Source: Blastococcus capsensis (lineage in GTDB: Bacteria > Actinomycetota > Actinomycetes > Mycobacteriales > Geodermatophilaceae). From it: a DNA stretch of 64,000 nt. Under the pieces are notes generated by a model. The model was not told where the DNA came from. It saw nothing but the letters and a program-made list of their open reading frames with translations, and ran no database searches. Below, piece after piece: positions 25,291 through 34,269 of the stretch. The DNA is taken from contig NZ_JASNNW010000021.1 of assembly GCF_030165005.1 (NCBI RefSeq), positions 1 through 64,000 on the forward strand. Reading direction: 5' to 3'. A program made the translations under genes and the position numbers. Every line of letters begins with the position of its first letter. Position 1 is the first letter of the stretch.

Positions 25291-26541
25291 GTGGAAGACG
25301 GAGCGGAGCAGCATCCCGGACCCGGCGCGCCCCGGCCGTCGCGGCGGTTGGTCACCGACCCCGTCTTCGGGCCCTACTGGGCCGGCAAGTTGCTGGCGAA
25401 CGTCGGCATCTGGATCCAGAACATCGCCAGCGCCGCGCTGGTCTGGCAGCTCACGTCGTCGGCCTTCCTCGTCGGTCTGGTGAGCTTCGCCCAGTTCGTG
25501 CCGCAGCTGGTGCTGACCCCGATGAGCGGGGCGATGGCCGACCGGGGCAGCCCGCGCCGGCAGATCCTGCTCGGACGCACGTTGTGCACCCTGGGTGCCG
25601 CGGCGCTGGCCGGCTGGGTGCTGCTGACGCCCGACGTGTCCGACGTGCCGCCGTGGGTGGTGATGGTCACCGCGCTCGTCGTCGGCATCGGGTTCTCCGT
25701 CGGCGGACCGGCGATGCAGGCGCTGCTCCCGTCGCTGGTGCGGGAGGGCGAGGTGGCCCGGGCCGTCGCGCTGGACAACCTGACCTTCTCCGTGGGCCGT
25801 GCCGTGGGGCCGGCCGTGGGTGGCGTGGTGGCAGCCACCGCCGGCTACGGCGTCGCCTTCCTGCTCGCGGCCGTCGGCCACGTCGTCTTCCTGCTGGCGG
25901 TGTTCCGGCTCCGGACGCCGGGCGGTGCCGTCGCTCCGGGCCCGCGGCTGTCGGTCATCGCCGGGGTCCGGTATCTGCGTACCGACCCGGTGGTGGGTGT
26001 CCTGCTGCTCGGTGTCACCGCGGTGGGCGTCGGTGCCGACCCGGCGGTGACGCTGGGGCCGTCGCTGGCCGACGCCCTCGGTGGCGGTCCAGGACTGGTC
26101 GGGCTGCTGGCTTCTGCGTTCGGCGTCGGGGCGTTCCTGGGCTTCTTCGTCCAGGCGGCGCTGACCCGTTACCTCGACCACGCGCGGCTGGCCACCAGCG
26201 GTCTGGTGCTGCTGGGGTTGTCGGCGGTGGGGCTGGCGCTGAGCTGGAACGTGCCCGCCGCCGTCGTCGCCTTCGTCGTGGGCGGCGTCGGCCTGACGCT
26301 GGCCATGAACAGTCTCACGACGTTGCTCTACGACCGCGTCCCGCGCGAGTTCATCGGCCGCATCATGGCGCTGTGGCTGGTCGGCTTCGTCGGGTCCCGG
26401 CCGCTGGCCGCCGCGCTCAACGGCGCGCTCACCGACCTCGTCTCGGTGGGCGCCGCCCTGCTGACGACGGCGGTGATGGTGCTGGGCGTCGCCGCGGTGT
26501 GCCGTCCGTCGGTGCTCCGGCGTTCCGCACCGGGGCGATGA
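25291..26541 (+). CDS. MFS transporter, enterobactin-exporter (EntS) type
   Basis: 416 residues from GTG 25291 (25285 also possible). After a 25-residue polar N-terminus come twelve hydrophobic segments. Between helices 2 and 3 is SGAMADRGSPRRQILLGRT, the MFS A-motif variant of the MFS_3/EntS group; NLTFSVGRAVGPAVGGVVAA and FIGRIMALWLVG are further family marks. Members export siderophores or drugs by proton antiport. There are no siderophore genes in the window. The stop overlaps the next gene (ATGA), so it is coupled to a membrane-anchored hydrolase. Confidence 0.85.
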   Translation: MEDGAEQHPGPGAPRPSRRLVTDPVFGPYWAGKLLANVGIWIQNIASAALVWQLTSSAFLVGLVSFAQFVPQLVLTPMSGAMADRGSPRRQILLGRTLCTLGAAALAGWVLLTPDVSDVPPWVVMVTALVVGIGFSVGGPAMQALLPSLVREGEVARAVALDNLTFSVGRAVGPAVGGVVAATAGYGVAFLLAAVGHVVFLLAVFRLRTPGGAVAPGPRLSVIAGVRYLRTDPVVGVLLLGVTAVGVGADPAVTLGPSLADALGGGPGLVGLLASAFGVGAFLGFFVQAALTRYLDHARLATSGLVLLGLSAVGLALSWNVPAAVVAFVVGGVGLTLAMNSLTTLLYDRVPREFIGRIMALWLVGFVGSRPLAAALNGALTDLVSVGAALLTTAVMVLGVAAVCRPSVLRRSAPGR

Positions 26542-27410
26542 CGCGGTGGGGAGGGGCGGTCATCATCGGACGCGTGGTCCGGTCGCTTCTGCTGGGCGCC
26601 GGGGCGGTGGTGCTGCTGCTCGCCCTCCTGGTCGGTCTGCTCTGGGGGTTCCAGCGCAGCCTGATCTACCTGCCCGACCCCGGCCCGGTGAGCAGCGCCG
26701 GCGACCTCCTCCCGGGTGGCCGCGACGTCGTCCTGCACACCTCCGACGGGCTCGATCTGGGCGGCTGGTACGTGCCCGCTCCCGCTCGGGACGCGGCCAC
26801 GGTGCTGGTCGCCAACGGCAACGGCGGGCACCGCGGCATGCGTGCGCCGCTGGGTGAGGCGCTTGCCGACGCCGGGCTCGGCGTCCTGCTGTTCGACTAC
26901 CGCGGCTACGGCGGCAACCCCGGCAGCCCGACCGAGGAGGGACTGGCGCGCGACGTCCGCGCGGCGCGGACGTTCCTCCTCGACGACGCCGGGGTGCCGG
27001 CGGACCGGCTGCTCTACTTCGGCGAGAGCCTGGGCGCCGCGGTGGTCACCGAACTGGCCACCGAGCATCCGCCGGCCGGGCTGGTGCTGCGGTCGCCGTT
27101 CGTCGACCTGGCGTCGGTCGCCGCGGAGCACTACCCGCTGCTGCCGGTGCGGGCGCTGCTGTGGGACCACTACCCGCTGGCCGAGCAGATCGCCGGCGTG
27201 GACGTGCCGACGACGGTGGTGCTCGGCACCGCCGACTCGATCGTGCCTCCGGCGCAGAGCCGGGCCGTGGCCGAGGCGGCCCGGCGGCTGCACCGGCTGG
27301 TCGAGGTGCCCGGCGCCGGCCACAACGACGCGGCGCTGCTGAACGGGGCCGCCCTCGTCGACGCCGTCCTCGACCTGGCCGAGCACACCACCGACTGGTC
27401 CCGGCCGTGA
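26538..27410 (+). CDS. Membrane-anchored alpha/beta hydrolase (BEM46/ABHD13-like)
   Basis: 290 residues from ATG 26538, overlapping the MFS stop. One N-terminal membrane helix (about 10-36), then FQRSLIYLPDPGPV, the hallmark of BEM46-like proteins. Catalytic core: LFDYRGYGGNPGSPTEEG, nucleophile elbow FGESLGAA with Ser164, acid in LGTADSIVPP and His in GAGHND. All triad residues are present. Expected to face the outside of the membrane, or be anchored to its inner face; topology is not certain. Substrate unknown. Shares a message with the MFS exporter. Confidence 0.85.
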   Translation: MTRWGGAVIIGRVVRSLLLGAGAVVLLLALLVGLLWGFQRSLIYLPDPGPVSSAGDLLPGGRDVVLHTSDGLDLGGWYVPAPARDAATVLVANGNGGHRGMRAPLGEALADAGLGVLLFDYRGYGGNPGSPTEEGLARDVRAARTFLLDDAGVPADRLLYFGESLGAAVVTELATEHPPAGLVLRSPFVDLASVAAEHYPLLPVRALLWDHYPLAEQIAGVDVPTTVVLGTADSIVPPAQSRAVAEAARRLHRLVEVPGAGHNDAALLNGAALVDAVLDLAEHTTDWSRP

Positions 27411-27900
27411 CCGGGTGGGCGTCGCGGCGCCGGGGTGCGGCATCCGGGGCGCGGCATCCGGGGCACGGGTACGGCGCGTGCTGACGACGTCCGAGGGACG
27501 AACAGATGCCTGATCCGGCGGGACGGTCGACCCGTGAGGTGTTCGAGGACCATCTCCGGCTGGCCGCGGCCTGCGGACCATCTGCGGACTCTGTGCGGAC
27601 CAGGATCAGACGATGGTCGTCATCGATGGATCTCCAGGCGGCGTGGACGCCGCTCCCCATCGGGCGGCCAAGCGTGCCGGACGTAGCGCGCCGCCGCAGG
27701 GCAGTGCGCGTCCCTTCGGGATGGCAACCCATCCTCAGCTCGGTGGGCTCGGTCCTGCGGTGGCCGCTAGCGCTCTGACCCGACCGACGCCGGAGGAGCC
27801 GCGCGTGCGGCTAGGAGAGGCGCGCCGGGCCGGATGGGTGTGAGCTGGGTGGGTGGTATCCCCGGACCGGGACGGGCCGGGGCGCGATCCGGGGGTGGGC
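27411..27900 (+). pseudogene. Gene remnants: NTF2-like N-terminus, then a UspA-like scrap
   Basis: No intact gene in these 490 bases. ATG 27506 opens a good start, MPDPAGRSTREVFEDHLRLA, identical in style to SnoaL/NTF2-like proteins, but after about 25 residues the similarity and the GC3 pattern stop. About 40 bases further the frame at 27613 reads MVVIDGSPGGVDAAPHRAA, like the first strand and P-loop region of a universal stress protein, then degenerates. Upstream, GGCATCCGGGGC is duplicated at about 27438 and 27452. I read this as a deletion scar joining the starts of two lost genes. Both family calls are tentative. Confidence 0.4.
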
Positions 27901-29715
27901 ATGTCGAGAGCCGAGGAGCCGTCGTCGCTGGACGAGGGCCGTTCTGCACCGGCGAGCGGGCTGACCGACCGGCGCCAGCCCTACAGCGGCCCGTCGTCCG
28001 CCGGGGGAGCGCGGAGCGCGAAAGGTGGGGACGCCGCCGGCCCGGACCGGACGGCGCCGTCGGCGCCCGGCGACCCGGGCGCGGTCGACACCGAGCAGCC
28101 CAACGTCAGCGAGACCCCGGTGCCGCCCCGCCGGCAGTGGGTCGGCCTGGTCGCCGGTCCGGTGCTGGCCCTCATCGTCTACTTCCTGCTCGCGATGGAC
28201 GATGAGCTGGGCACCCCCGGCCGCACGACGGCAGCCGTGGGCGTGCTCGTGGCCGTGTGGTGGGTGACGGAGGCACTGCCCCTGCCGGCGACGGCGCTGG
28301 TGCCGATCGTGGCCTTCCCGCTGCTCGGGGTGCTCACGGTCGGAGAGGCCACCGCGCCTTACGCCAACCCGAACATCTTCCTGTTCATGGGCGGTTTCAT
28401 GATCGCCCTGTCGATGCAGAAGTGGAACCTGCACCGGCGGATCGCACTGCTCACCGTCCGCGCCGTCGGGACCAAGCCGCGCCGGCTCGTCGGCGGCTTC
28501 ATGCTCGCGACGGCGTTCCTCAGCATGTGGGTGTCCAACACGGCCACGACCGTGCTCATGCTGCCCATCGGGCTGTCCGTACTCCTGCTCGTCCTCGACC
28601 GGGTAGCCGCGGAGAGGGGCGACCGGGGTGCGGTGGAGGCGGTGGCGGGATCGCAGGCGGCCGGGAACGCGGAGCAGCCGGCCGGCTCGGACGACGCCCC
28701 GGGCGCCGGCGGGCCGGCGGTCACCGAGCTGATCCGCGACGCCGACACGCGCAACTTCGCCGTCGCGCTCATGCTCGGCATCGCCTACGCGGCGAGCATC
28801 GGCTCGCTCGCGACGCTCATCGGGACACCGCCGAACCTCATCCTCGCCGCCTTCGTCCGGCAGAACTACGACATCGACCTCGGCTTCGGGCAGTGGATGG
28901 CCATGGGGCTGCCGCTTGCCGTGGTCTTCCTGGTCCTGGCCTGGCTGGTGCTGACCCGGCTGGTTTTCCGCTCCGGGCTGAAGGAGATCCCGGGTGGCCG
29001 CCGCGTCATCCAGGATGAGTTGGACAAGCTGGGCCGGATGTCGCAGGGGGAGTGGACCGTCCTGGCGGTGTTCGTGGCGACGGCTCTGCTGTGGGTGTTC
29101 CGGCAGCCGCTCAGCGGCTGGGAGGCCCTGACCGGCGTGCTGCCGTTCGTGGCCAACCTCGACGACGCGACGATCGCGATCGCCGCGGCCGTGCTCCTCT
29201 TCCTCCTCCCGGCCGCCGGCCGCCGCGTTCCGGCTCTGGACTGGCACACCGCGCAGCAGTTGCCTTGGGGTGTGCTGCTGCTGTTCGGCGGCGGGCTGAG
29301 CCTGGCCGCCGCGGTGCAGGCCAGCGGCCTGGACGCCTACATCGGCAACCAGGTCGGTCAGCTCGGCGCGCTCCCGGTGGTGCTGCTGGTCTTCTCGGTC
29401 GCGCTCGTCGTCATCCTGCTGACCGAGGTCACGAGCAACACCGCGACCGCCGCCGCGTTCCTGCCCGTCCTCGGGGGCGTGGCGCTCGGGCTCGACCTCG
29501 GCCCGCTGGCCCTCCTGGTGCCCGCGGCGCTAGCGGCCACCTGCGCCTTCATGCTCCCCGTCGCCACCCCGCCCAACGCGATCGTCTTCGGCTCGGGCTA
29601 CGTGACCATCGGCCAGATGATCCGGGCCGGCGCGGTGCTCAACGTGATCGGCGTCGTGCTCGTCACGGCGACCGTGTACTTCCTGGGCGGGCTCTTCCTC
29701 GGCATCGAGTTCTAG
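27901..29715 (+). CDS. SLC13/DASS-family sodium:dicarboxylate (anion) symporter
   Basis: 604 residues from ATG 27901, preferred over GTG 27853 because it opens cleanly as MSRAEEPSSLDEG behind GGGGGTGGG. The first 75 residues are polar and Pro/Gly-rich. About eleven hydrophobic segments follow, with the two sodium-site SNT motifs: MWVSNTATTVLMLP in the first half and EVTSNTATAAAFLP in the second. IGTPPNLILAAF and LPVATPPNAIVFGSG are further family motifs. A hydrophilic insert of about 45 residues (near 240-285) interrupts the first half and is longer than I expect. Likely substrates are succinate, malate or related anions. Monocistronic. Confidence 0.9.
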   Translation: MSRAEEPSSLDEGRSAPASGLTDRRQPYSGPSSAGGARSAKGGDAAGPDRTAPSAPGDPGAVDTEQPNVSETPVPPRRQWVGLVAGPVLALIVYFLLAMDDELGTPGRTTAAVGVLVAVWWVTEALPLPATALVPIVAFPLLGVLTVGEATAPYANPNIFLFMGGFMIALSMQKWNLHRRIALLTVRAVGTKPRRLVGGFMLATAFLSMWVSNTATTVLMLPIGLSVLLLVLDRVAAERGDRGAVEAVAGSQAAGNAEQPAGSDDAPGAGGPAVTELIRDADTRNFAVALMLGIAYAASIGSLATLIGTPPNLILAAFVRQNYDIDLGFGQWMAMGLPLAVVFLVLAWLVLTRLVFRSGLKEIPGGRRVIQDELDKLGRMSQGEWTVLAVFVATALLWVFRQPLSGWEALTGVLPFVANLDDATIAIAAAVLLFLLPAAGRRVPALDWHTAQQLPWGVLLLFGGGLSLAAAVQASGLDAYIGNQVGQLGALPVVLLVFSVALVVILLTEVTSNTATAAAFLPVLGGVALGLDLGPLALLVPAALAATCAFMLPVATPPNAIVFGSGYVTIGQMIRAGAVLNVIGVVLVTATVYFLGGLFLGIEF

Positions 29716-30170
29716 CGAGCTGCTCGGCGTGGGCGTCGACAGCTCGGCGATGTCGGGGTCCAGTCCGGGGTGGCCGAGGGCGGCGGCGGTTGCGGAGAGG
29801 AGGTCGATGTCGGCGGCGGGCAGGGTGAGCGCGGTCAGCGGTGCGTGCTCGTAGCGGCCGTCCGGGCCGAGCAGCCGGCCGCCCCCGGGTCCCCGGGACT
29901 GGGTGGGGCCAGGACGGTGAGCAGGCGCTGCACGGCGGCGAGGGCGACCCGACCGGCCAGCGACGCCGGCAACCGCAGCGGCTCGGTGTCGGTGTCGGTG
30001 TTCGGATCCCGCCGGTCGTCGTCCTCCCACGTGCCCAGGCACAGCGGGATCTCTTCCAGGGCGCGCAGCGGCGCCAGCGGCTCGCCGTCGAGGTCGACGA
30101 CGAGCACGGTGCGCTGCCCCGCCGCGGTTCCTTCGCTCCCTCCGCGGTGGCCGGTCGGCTGCTCAGTCAC
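29716..30170 (-). pseudogene. Unknown protein, frameshifted and without its own stop
   Basis: GTG 30170 starts VTEQPTG and a frame containing VLVVDLDGEPLAPLRALEEI and SLAGRVALAAVQRLLTVLA, both well-formed. At about 29880, in a run of C and G, the coding pattern jumps to another frame that continues GRLLGPDGRYEHAPLTALTL and AALGHPGLDPDIAEL. That frame has no stop before it runs into the antisense of the SLC13 gene, so the 3' end seems to have been lost. No family recognised. The start overlaps the stop of the neighbouring gene, so the two were once an operon. A sequencing error in the homopolymer could also explain the frameshift. Confidence 0.5.
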
Positions 30171-30552
30171 GGGCGGACCACCGCGCGGTGGCCGACCGGC
30201 CGGTCATGCCGGTGACCCGGCCGATGTCGGCCCACGAGGCCCCGGCCGCGAGTGCGGCGCGCACCGCCTGGTCCAGCGCGCGGGCAGCGACGGCGTGCCG
30301 GGCGGCGGCCGCCTCGACGTCCTCGAGGGCTTGCCATCCGGCGATGTGGCGGCGCCAGTCCTGTGTCACCCGGTTCTCGTCGGCGGCCTCCAGATCGGCC
30401 CACGGGCCTGTGACGGCGAGTCGCCGCGCCGCCGGGTCGGCCAGCCCCGGCGGTATGCGGGTCCAGGGGGTGCCGCGCCAGCCGCAGGTGCAGCCGGCGG
30501 CCCAGCCGACGACCGCGGCGTCCGGGCGCCACTGCTCCGCCTGGTCGATCAC
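30163..30552 (-). CDS. Hypothetical protein with a C-terminal helix-turn-helix
   Basis: 129 residues from GTG 30552; the only in-frame start, because a TAG lies just upstream at the edge of the IS element. The N-terminus has AAGCTCGWRGTPWTRI, with two Cys. The last 40 residues form two helices in the pattern AGASWADIGRVTGMTGRSATARW, a helix-turn-helix of the kind seen in short phage- or plasmid-borne proteins. The IS5-type element ends 13 bases before this start, so the true N-terminus may have been removed. I do not know the family. Overlaps the broken gene downstream by eight bases. Confidence 0.55.
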   Translation of the reverse strand: MIDQAEQWRPDAAVVGWAAGCTCGWRGTPWTRIPPGLADPAARRLAVTGPWADLEAADENRVTQDWRRHIAGWQALEDVEAAAARHAVAARALDQAVRAALAAGASWADIGRVTGMTGRSATARWSARD

Positions 30553-30564
30553 CTCGAGGAGGAC

Positions 30565-31454
30565 CTAGGGCCTGTCCTGTAAGGGTTCGCGGAGCCACAG
30601 GATGGCGGCGGCGATGATCAGTTCGCTGCGCCAGTAGGCGGCGCGTTTGGCGTAGCGGGTGGCCAGGTCCCGGAACTGCTTGAGCCGGTTGAAACAGCGC
30701 TCAACGACGTTGCGGTTCTTGTACTGCTCGGCGTTGAAGGACGGCGGACGTCCGCCCCGGCTGCCCAAGGCCTTCCGGCGGGCCCGGGAGTCACTCTTCT
30801 CCGGACAGATGAACCGGATGCCCTTCTCCCGCAGCGCACGCCGGGTCGAGGGGTGGGCGGAGGCCTTGTCGGCCAGCACCGCCTCGGGTCGTTTCCGAGG
30901 CCGGCCGCGGCCGGCGCGCGGCACGTCGATCGCCTCCAGCAGCGGCATCAGCTGCGGGTTGTCCCCGGCCTGGCCCGGGGTGACGATCACACTCATCGGC
31001 AGACCGCGGCCATCGACGGCCAGGTGGACCTTGCTGGTCAGTCCGCCGTGTGAGCGTCCGATCCCTTCACCATCGACCTCGATCGCGCCTACTCGGGCCG
31101 ATCGGGAGCCCCCTTTTCCGGGCTCCGGCGGCGTGCTGGTGAGCCCGGGAGACCGTCGAGTCGATCGACACGATCCACTCGACCGCTCCGACCGAGTCGT
31201 CCTTGACCTGGGCGGCGGACAGCACCTTCTCCCACGTCCCATCGAAGGTCCACACCCGCAGCCGCTCGTGGCAGGTCTTCCACGGCCCGTACCGCTCGGG
31301 AAGGTCTCGCCACGCGCTCCGGTCCGCAACTTCCACAAGATCCCATTGATCACCTGCCGGTGATCTCGCCAGGGCGCCCCGCTGTCATCTGCGCGGGCAG
31401 CAGAGGCTCGATCCGAGCCCACGCCGTATCGGTCAGCTCACCTCGACCCACCAT
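30565..31454 (-). pseudogene. IS5-type transposase, two extra frame breaks
   Basis: ATG 31454 starts MVGRGELTDTAWARIEPLLP and continues to TAGRPGE; there the frame is lost and QVINGILWKLRTG follows in a second frame. AWRDLPERYGPWKTCHERL up to STVSRAHQHAAGARKRG lies in a third frame. From about 31100 the second frame is resumed with GRSHGGLTSKVHLAVDG to the end, with the DDE-domain C-terminus NRNVVERCFNRLKQFRDLATRY intact. The last switch, at GGAAAAGGGGG, is where IS427-type elements use programmed frameshifting. The first two switches have no such signal and look like inactivating indels. Confidence 0.78.
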
Positions 31455-31503
31455 CGGCCCAGCCTCGGCGCAACACCCACCAAACCCTTTACAGGACACG
31501 CCC
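30565..31503 (-). mobile_element. IS5-family (IS427-like) insertion sequence, decayed
   Basis: About 936 bp. The left end reads GGGCCTGTCCTGTAAGGGTT (from 30568) and the right end, on the minus strand, GGGCGTGTCCTGTAAAGGG (from 31503), giving imperfect terminal inverted repeats typical of the IS427 group. No clear target duplication: CTA flanks the left end and CTG the right. The transposase stop codon lies in the left flank. The element carries one transposase gene broken in several places. Confidence 0.8.
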
Positions 31504-31549
31504 CTGCCGTGCCGTTGCTATCAAGAGCGCATTACGGGACGGTGAGGCC

Positions 31550-32278
31550 ATGGAGAAGGAGCCGGCCGATCGGTTGGGGCTGGCGATCGCAGCCGCCTCC
31601 ACCGGGACGCTCGCAGACATCGCCGCCGGGGGTGGAGCGGCTGGCACGGCCGCCGGTGGTCTTGCTTCCATCGGTGTCCTCGTTGTCGACCGGTTCGTCG
31701 GAGTGGTTCGTCGTCACCGGCAGGAGCGCGCCGGCCGCATGCTGGCCGTCGCCGCCGAGGTGCTTGGCGGATTGGACATCCTCGAGGAGCGCACTACCGC
31801 TGACGACGAGCGGGTGGAGCTACTCGGACGAATCCTAGAGGCCGCGGTCCGCACTCCACTCGAGGAGAAGATTCGCGCCCTCGGGCGAGTTCTCGGGGAG
31901 GGGCTGAGCCAGGACGGTGACGTGAGCGAGGCGATGGTCCTCGCTACCGCGCTCGCTGACATCGAGGCCCCGCACGTCGCGGTCCTGCAGTTGCTATATG
32001 AGCAGCCCGGTCCTCCGGCAGAGCTTCTCCGTGCCGGAATCGACAGGGCCACGGGGTGGGAAGCGACAGCGGTGGCAGCTGCACTCCCCAACCTCGGCGA
32101 CGTTGTGGACGGCCTGCTCGCGGTCCTTGGCGGTCGCGGCCTGCTGAAGGACTCTGGAGGGGTCCCATATCCCGGCGGCGTGGGGCCGGCCGTGTGGGTG
32201 GCCACCGACCTCGGTCGCCGGTGCCTGTTCCTGCTAGCTGAGCCCGACGAGACCAGCACGGAGAGCGGCGAGCGCTGA
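31550..32278 (+). CDS. Hypothetical protein with a Gly/Ala-rich hydrophobic N-terminus
   Basis: 242 residues from ATG 31550; GACGGTGAGG lies just upstream. Residues 15-52 are small and hydrophobic (ASTGTLADIAAGGGAAGTAA, then LASIGVLVVDRFVGVV) and could form one or two membrane or glycine-zipper helices. The rest is soluble, mainly helical and acidic, with LEEKIRALGRVLGEGL and TALADIEAPHVAVLQLLYE. The last third alternates short strands and helices, like a winged-helix fold (AAALPNLGDVVDGLLAVLG). Codon use is less GC-biased than in housekeeping neighbours, which suggests acquired DNA. It sits beside the IS element in the accessory patch. I do not recognise a family. Confidence 0.65.
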   Translation: MEKEPADRLGLAIAAASTGTLADIAAGGGAAGTAAGGLASIGVLVVDRFVGVVRRHRQERAGRMLAVAAEVLGGLDILEERTTADDERVELLGRILEAAVRTPLEEKIRALGRVLGEGLSQDGDVSEAMVLATALADIEAPHVAVLQLLYEQPGPPAELLRAGIDRATGWEATAVAAALPNLGDVVDGLLAVLGGRGLLKDSGGVPYPGGVGPAVWVATDLGRRCLFLLAEPDETSTESGER

Positions 32279-32471
32279 ATCACCGTCGTCGCGCTGGCTC
32301 GGTGCCGAAACGCTGGACGTCCGGCCCTCGGTGATGACGCAGGGCAGGGGTAGCCCCCAGAACGACTGCGCCAAGTGGTGCTGCAAGGGTTCTCCGTCCT
32401 GCGCGGTGACCCGACGATGTATCGGCCACTCCTGACACTCGCGCGCACCTGAAGTGCCACGCCACATATGG
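32279..32471. other. Gap without a recognised gene
   Basis: On the minus strand a stretch reads ECQEWPIHRRVTAQDGEPL and on to LPCVITEGRTSSVSAPSQ, with moderate coding character but no start or known family. It ends where the tadA-like fragment begins (ATATG at 32466). Probably a gene remnant. Confidence 0.3.
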
Positions 32472-32840
32472 GGGCTGCCGGGCATGTGCACGTTGCACGC
32501 CAACAGCGCCCGCGAGGCCGTGGTGAAGATGTGCCCCCTGCCGCTGCTGGCCGGGGAGAACATCGGCACGTCGTTCGTCGTCCCCACCGTCGCCTCGAGC
32601 GTGGACCTGGTGGTGCACGTGGGCACCGACGCCGACGGGCGGCGGCGGGTGCGCGAGATCGTCGCGCTGCCCGGCCGGGCCGAGGACGGCGTCATCGAGA
32701 CCGCCGACGTGTTCGCCAGCCGCGACGGCCGGCTGGTGCGGGCCGACGGCTTCCCGCCGCACGCCGAGCGGTTCGCCGCTGCCGGCTTCGACCTGCTGGC
32801 CCTGCTGGGCGCCGGGGCACGACCGAGTCCGGTGTCCGCT
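32472..32840 (+). pseudogene. Displaced copy of the tadA 3' end plus the first tadB codons
   Basis: From GGGCTGCCGGGCATG at 32472 the sequence follows 33928-34290 with an offset of 1456 bases and only scattered differences. It encodes the last 114 or so residues of the TadA ATPase (MCTLHANSAREAVVKMC, LLAGENIGTSFVVPTVASS, then GVIETADVF). Near the end nine extra bases appear, and the similarity continues into the first codons of tadB, whose ATG is changed to ACG. The P-loop domain is absent, so no ATPase can be made. Differences such as VGTDAD versus AGTDPD indicate it comes from a diverged allele or an old duplication. Confidence 0.85.
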
Positions 32841-33042
32841 GAGGCTGAATGCCGACCCGTGCTTCTTCAGTGCCGCGGCGACGCGTCGCGAAACTCGAGC
32901 GGACGCCGTCTTCACCCGACCGGGTGCTCTCGTACCTCTCAGTGCTCGTCCCTGTCCACAGATCGACTGACGTCACCCCTACGGACTGATTCGTTTTCTT
33001 ACAGTCCCCAGCGATTCGACTGCTGGCTGGGCTCGACGGGGG

Positions 33043-34269
33043 ATGGGCGTGCCGACTGCTCTGGACGTCGTGGACGGCGAGGTCCGCGAACTCATCCGGC
33101 GACGGGGGCTCGATCCGTTCACCGATCCCGGCCCGGTCCGGCTGCTGGTCCGCGACGTCGTCGCCGACTACTCCGAGCGGTCGCTGACCTCCGCGCTGCC
33201 GCCGATCGGCGACGTCGAATCCGTCGTCCGTGACGTGCTGGACCGGGTGGCCGGCTTCGGCCCGCTGCAGCGCTACCTGGACGACCCCGAGATCGAGGAG
33301 ATCTGGGTCAACGAGCCGGGCCGGGTGTTCATCGCCCGCCGTGGCCGCAGCGAGCTGACCACGACGATCCTGGCGCCCGGTGAACTGGCCGACCTGGTCG
33401 AGCGGATGCTGCGCACCTCGGGTCGACGCATCGACATGTCGACGCCGTTCGTCGACGCGATGATGCCCGACGGGTCCCGGCTGCACGTGGTCATCCCGGA
33501 CATCACCCGCCGCCACATGGCCGTCAACATCCGCAAGTTCGTGCTGCAGGCGCACTCGCTCGACGAGCTCGTGGCGCTGGGCACGATCACCGCCCCGGCG
33601 GCGCGCTTCCTGGAGGCCGCCGTCGCCTCCGGGCTGAACATCCTCGTCTCCGGCGGCACCCAGGCAGGGAAGACGACGCTGCTGAACTGCCTCTGCGCCG
33701 CGGTGCCCGCCCGGGAACGGGTGATCACCTGCGAAGAGGTCTTCGAGCTCCGGGTGCCGCTTCCCGACGTCGTCTCCATGCAGACCCGCCAGCCCAACCT
33801 CGAAGGCGCCGGGGAGATCCCGCTGCGCCGGCTGGTGAAGGAGGCGCTGCGCATGCGTCCCTCCCGCATCGTGGTGGGCGAGGTGCGGCAGGAGGAGTGC
33901 CTGGACCTGCTGATCGCGCTCAACTCCGGGCTGCCGGGCATGTGCACGCTGCACGCCAACAGCGCCCGCGAGGCCGTGGTGAAGATGTGCACCCTGCCGC
34001 TGCTGGCCGGGGAGAACATCGGCACGTCGTTCGTCGTCCCCACCGTCGCCTCGAGCGTGGACCTGGTGGTGCACGCCGGCACCGACCCCGACGGGCGGCG
34101 GCGGGTGCGCGAGATCGTCGCGTTGCCCGGCAGGGCCGAGGACGGCGTCATCGAGACCGCCGACGTGTTCACCAGCCGCGACGGCCGGCTGGTGCGGGCC
34201 GACGGCTACCCGCCGCACGCCGAGCGGTTCGCCGCCGCCGGGTTCGACCTCGCCGGTCTACTGGCATGA
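33043..34269 (+). CDS. tadA: Tad pilus assembly ATPase TadA/CpaF
   Basis: 408 residues from ATG 33043 with GGGGG directly upstream. N-terminal domain to about 170 with the CpaF mark FGPLQRYLDDPEIEEIWVN, then the secretion-ATPase core: Walker A GGTQAGKT (204-211), the Asp-box region ITCEEVFELRVPLPDVVSMQ, Walker B-like RIVVGEVRQEE, and His box MCTLHANSARE. It powers assembly of Flp pili. First gene of a compact cluster whose next gene starts inside its stop codon. A promoter is likely in the AT-richer stretch GATTCGTTTTCTTACAG near 32990. A partial copy of its 3' end lies 1.4 kb upstream. Confidence 0.93.
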   Translation: MGVPTALDVVDGEVRELIRRRGLDPFTDPGPVRLLVRDVVADYSERSLTSALPPIGDVESVVRDVLDRVAGFGPLQRYLDDPEIEEIWVNEPGRVFIARRGRSELTTTILAPGELADLVERMLRTSGRRIDMSTPFVDAMMPDGSRLHVVIPDITRRHMAVNIRKFVLQAHSLDELVALGTITAPAARFLEAAVASGLNILVSGGTQAGKTTLLNCLCAAVPARERVITCEEVFELRVPLPDVVSMQTRQPNLEGAGEIPLRRLVKEALRMRPSRIVVGEVRQEECLDLLIALNSGLPGMCTLHANSAREAVVKMCTLPLLAGENIGTSFVVPTVASSVDLVVHAGTDPDGRRRVREIVALPGRAEDGVIETADVFTSRDGRLVRADGYPPHAERFAAAGFDLAGLLA

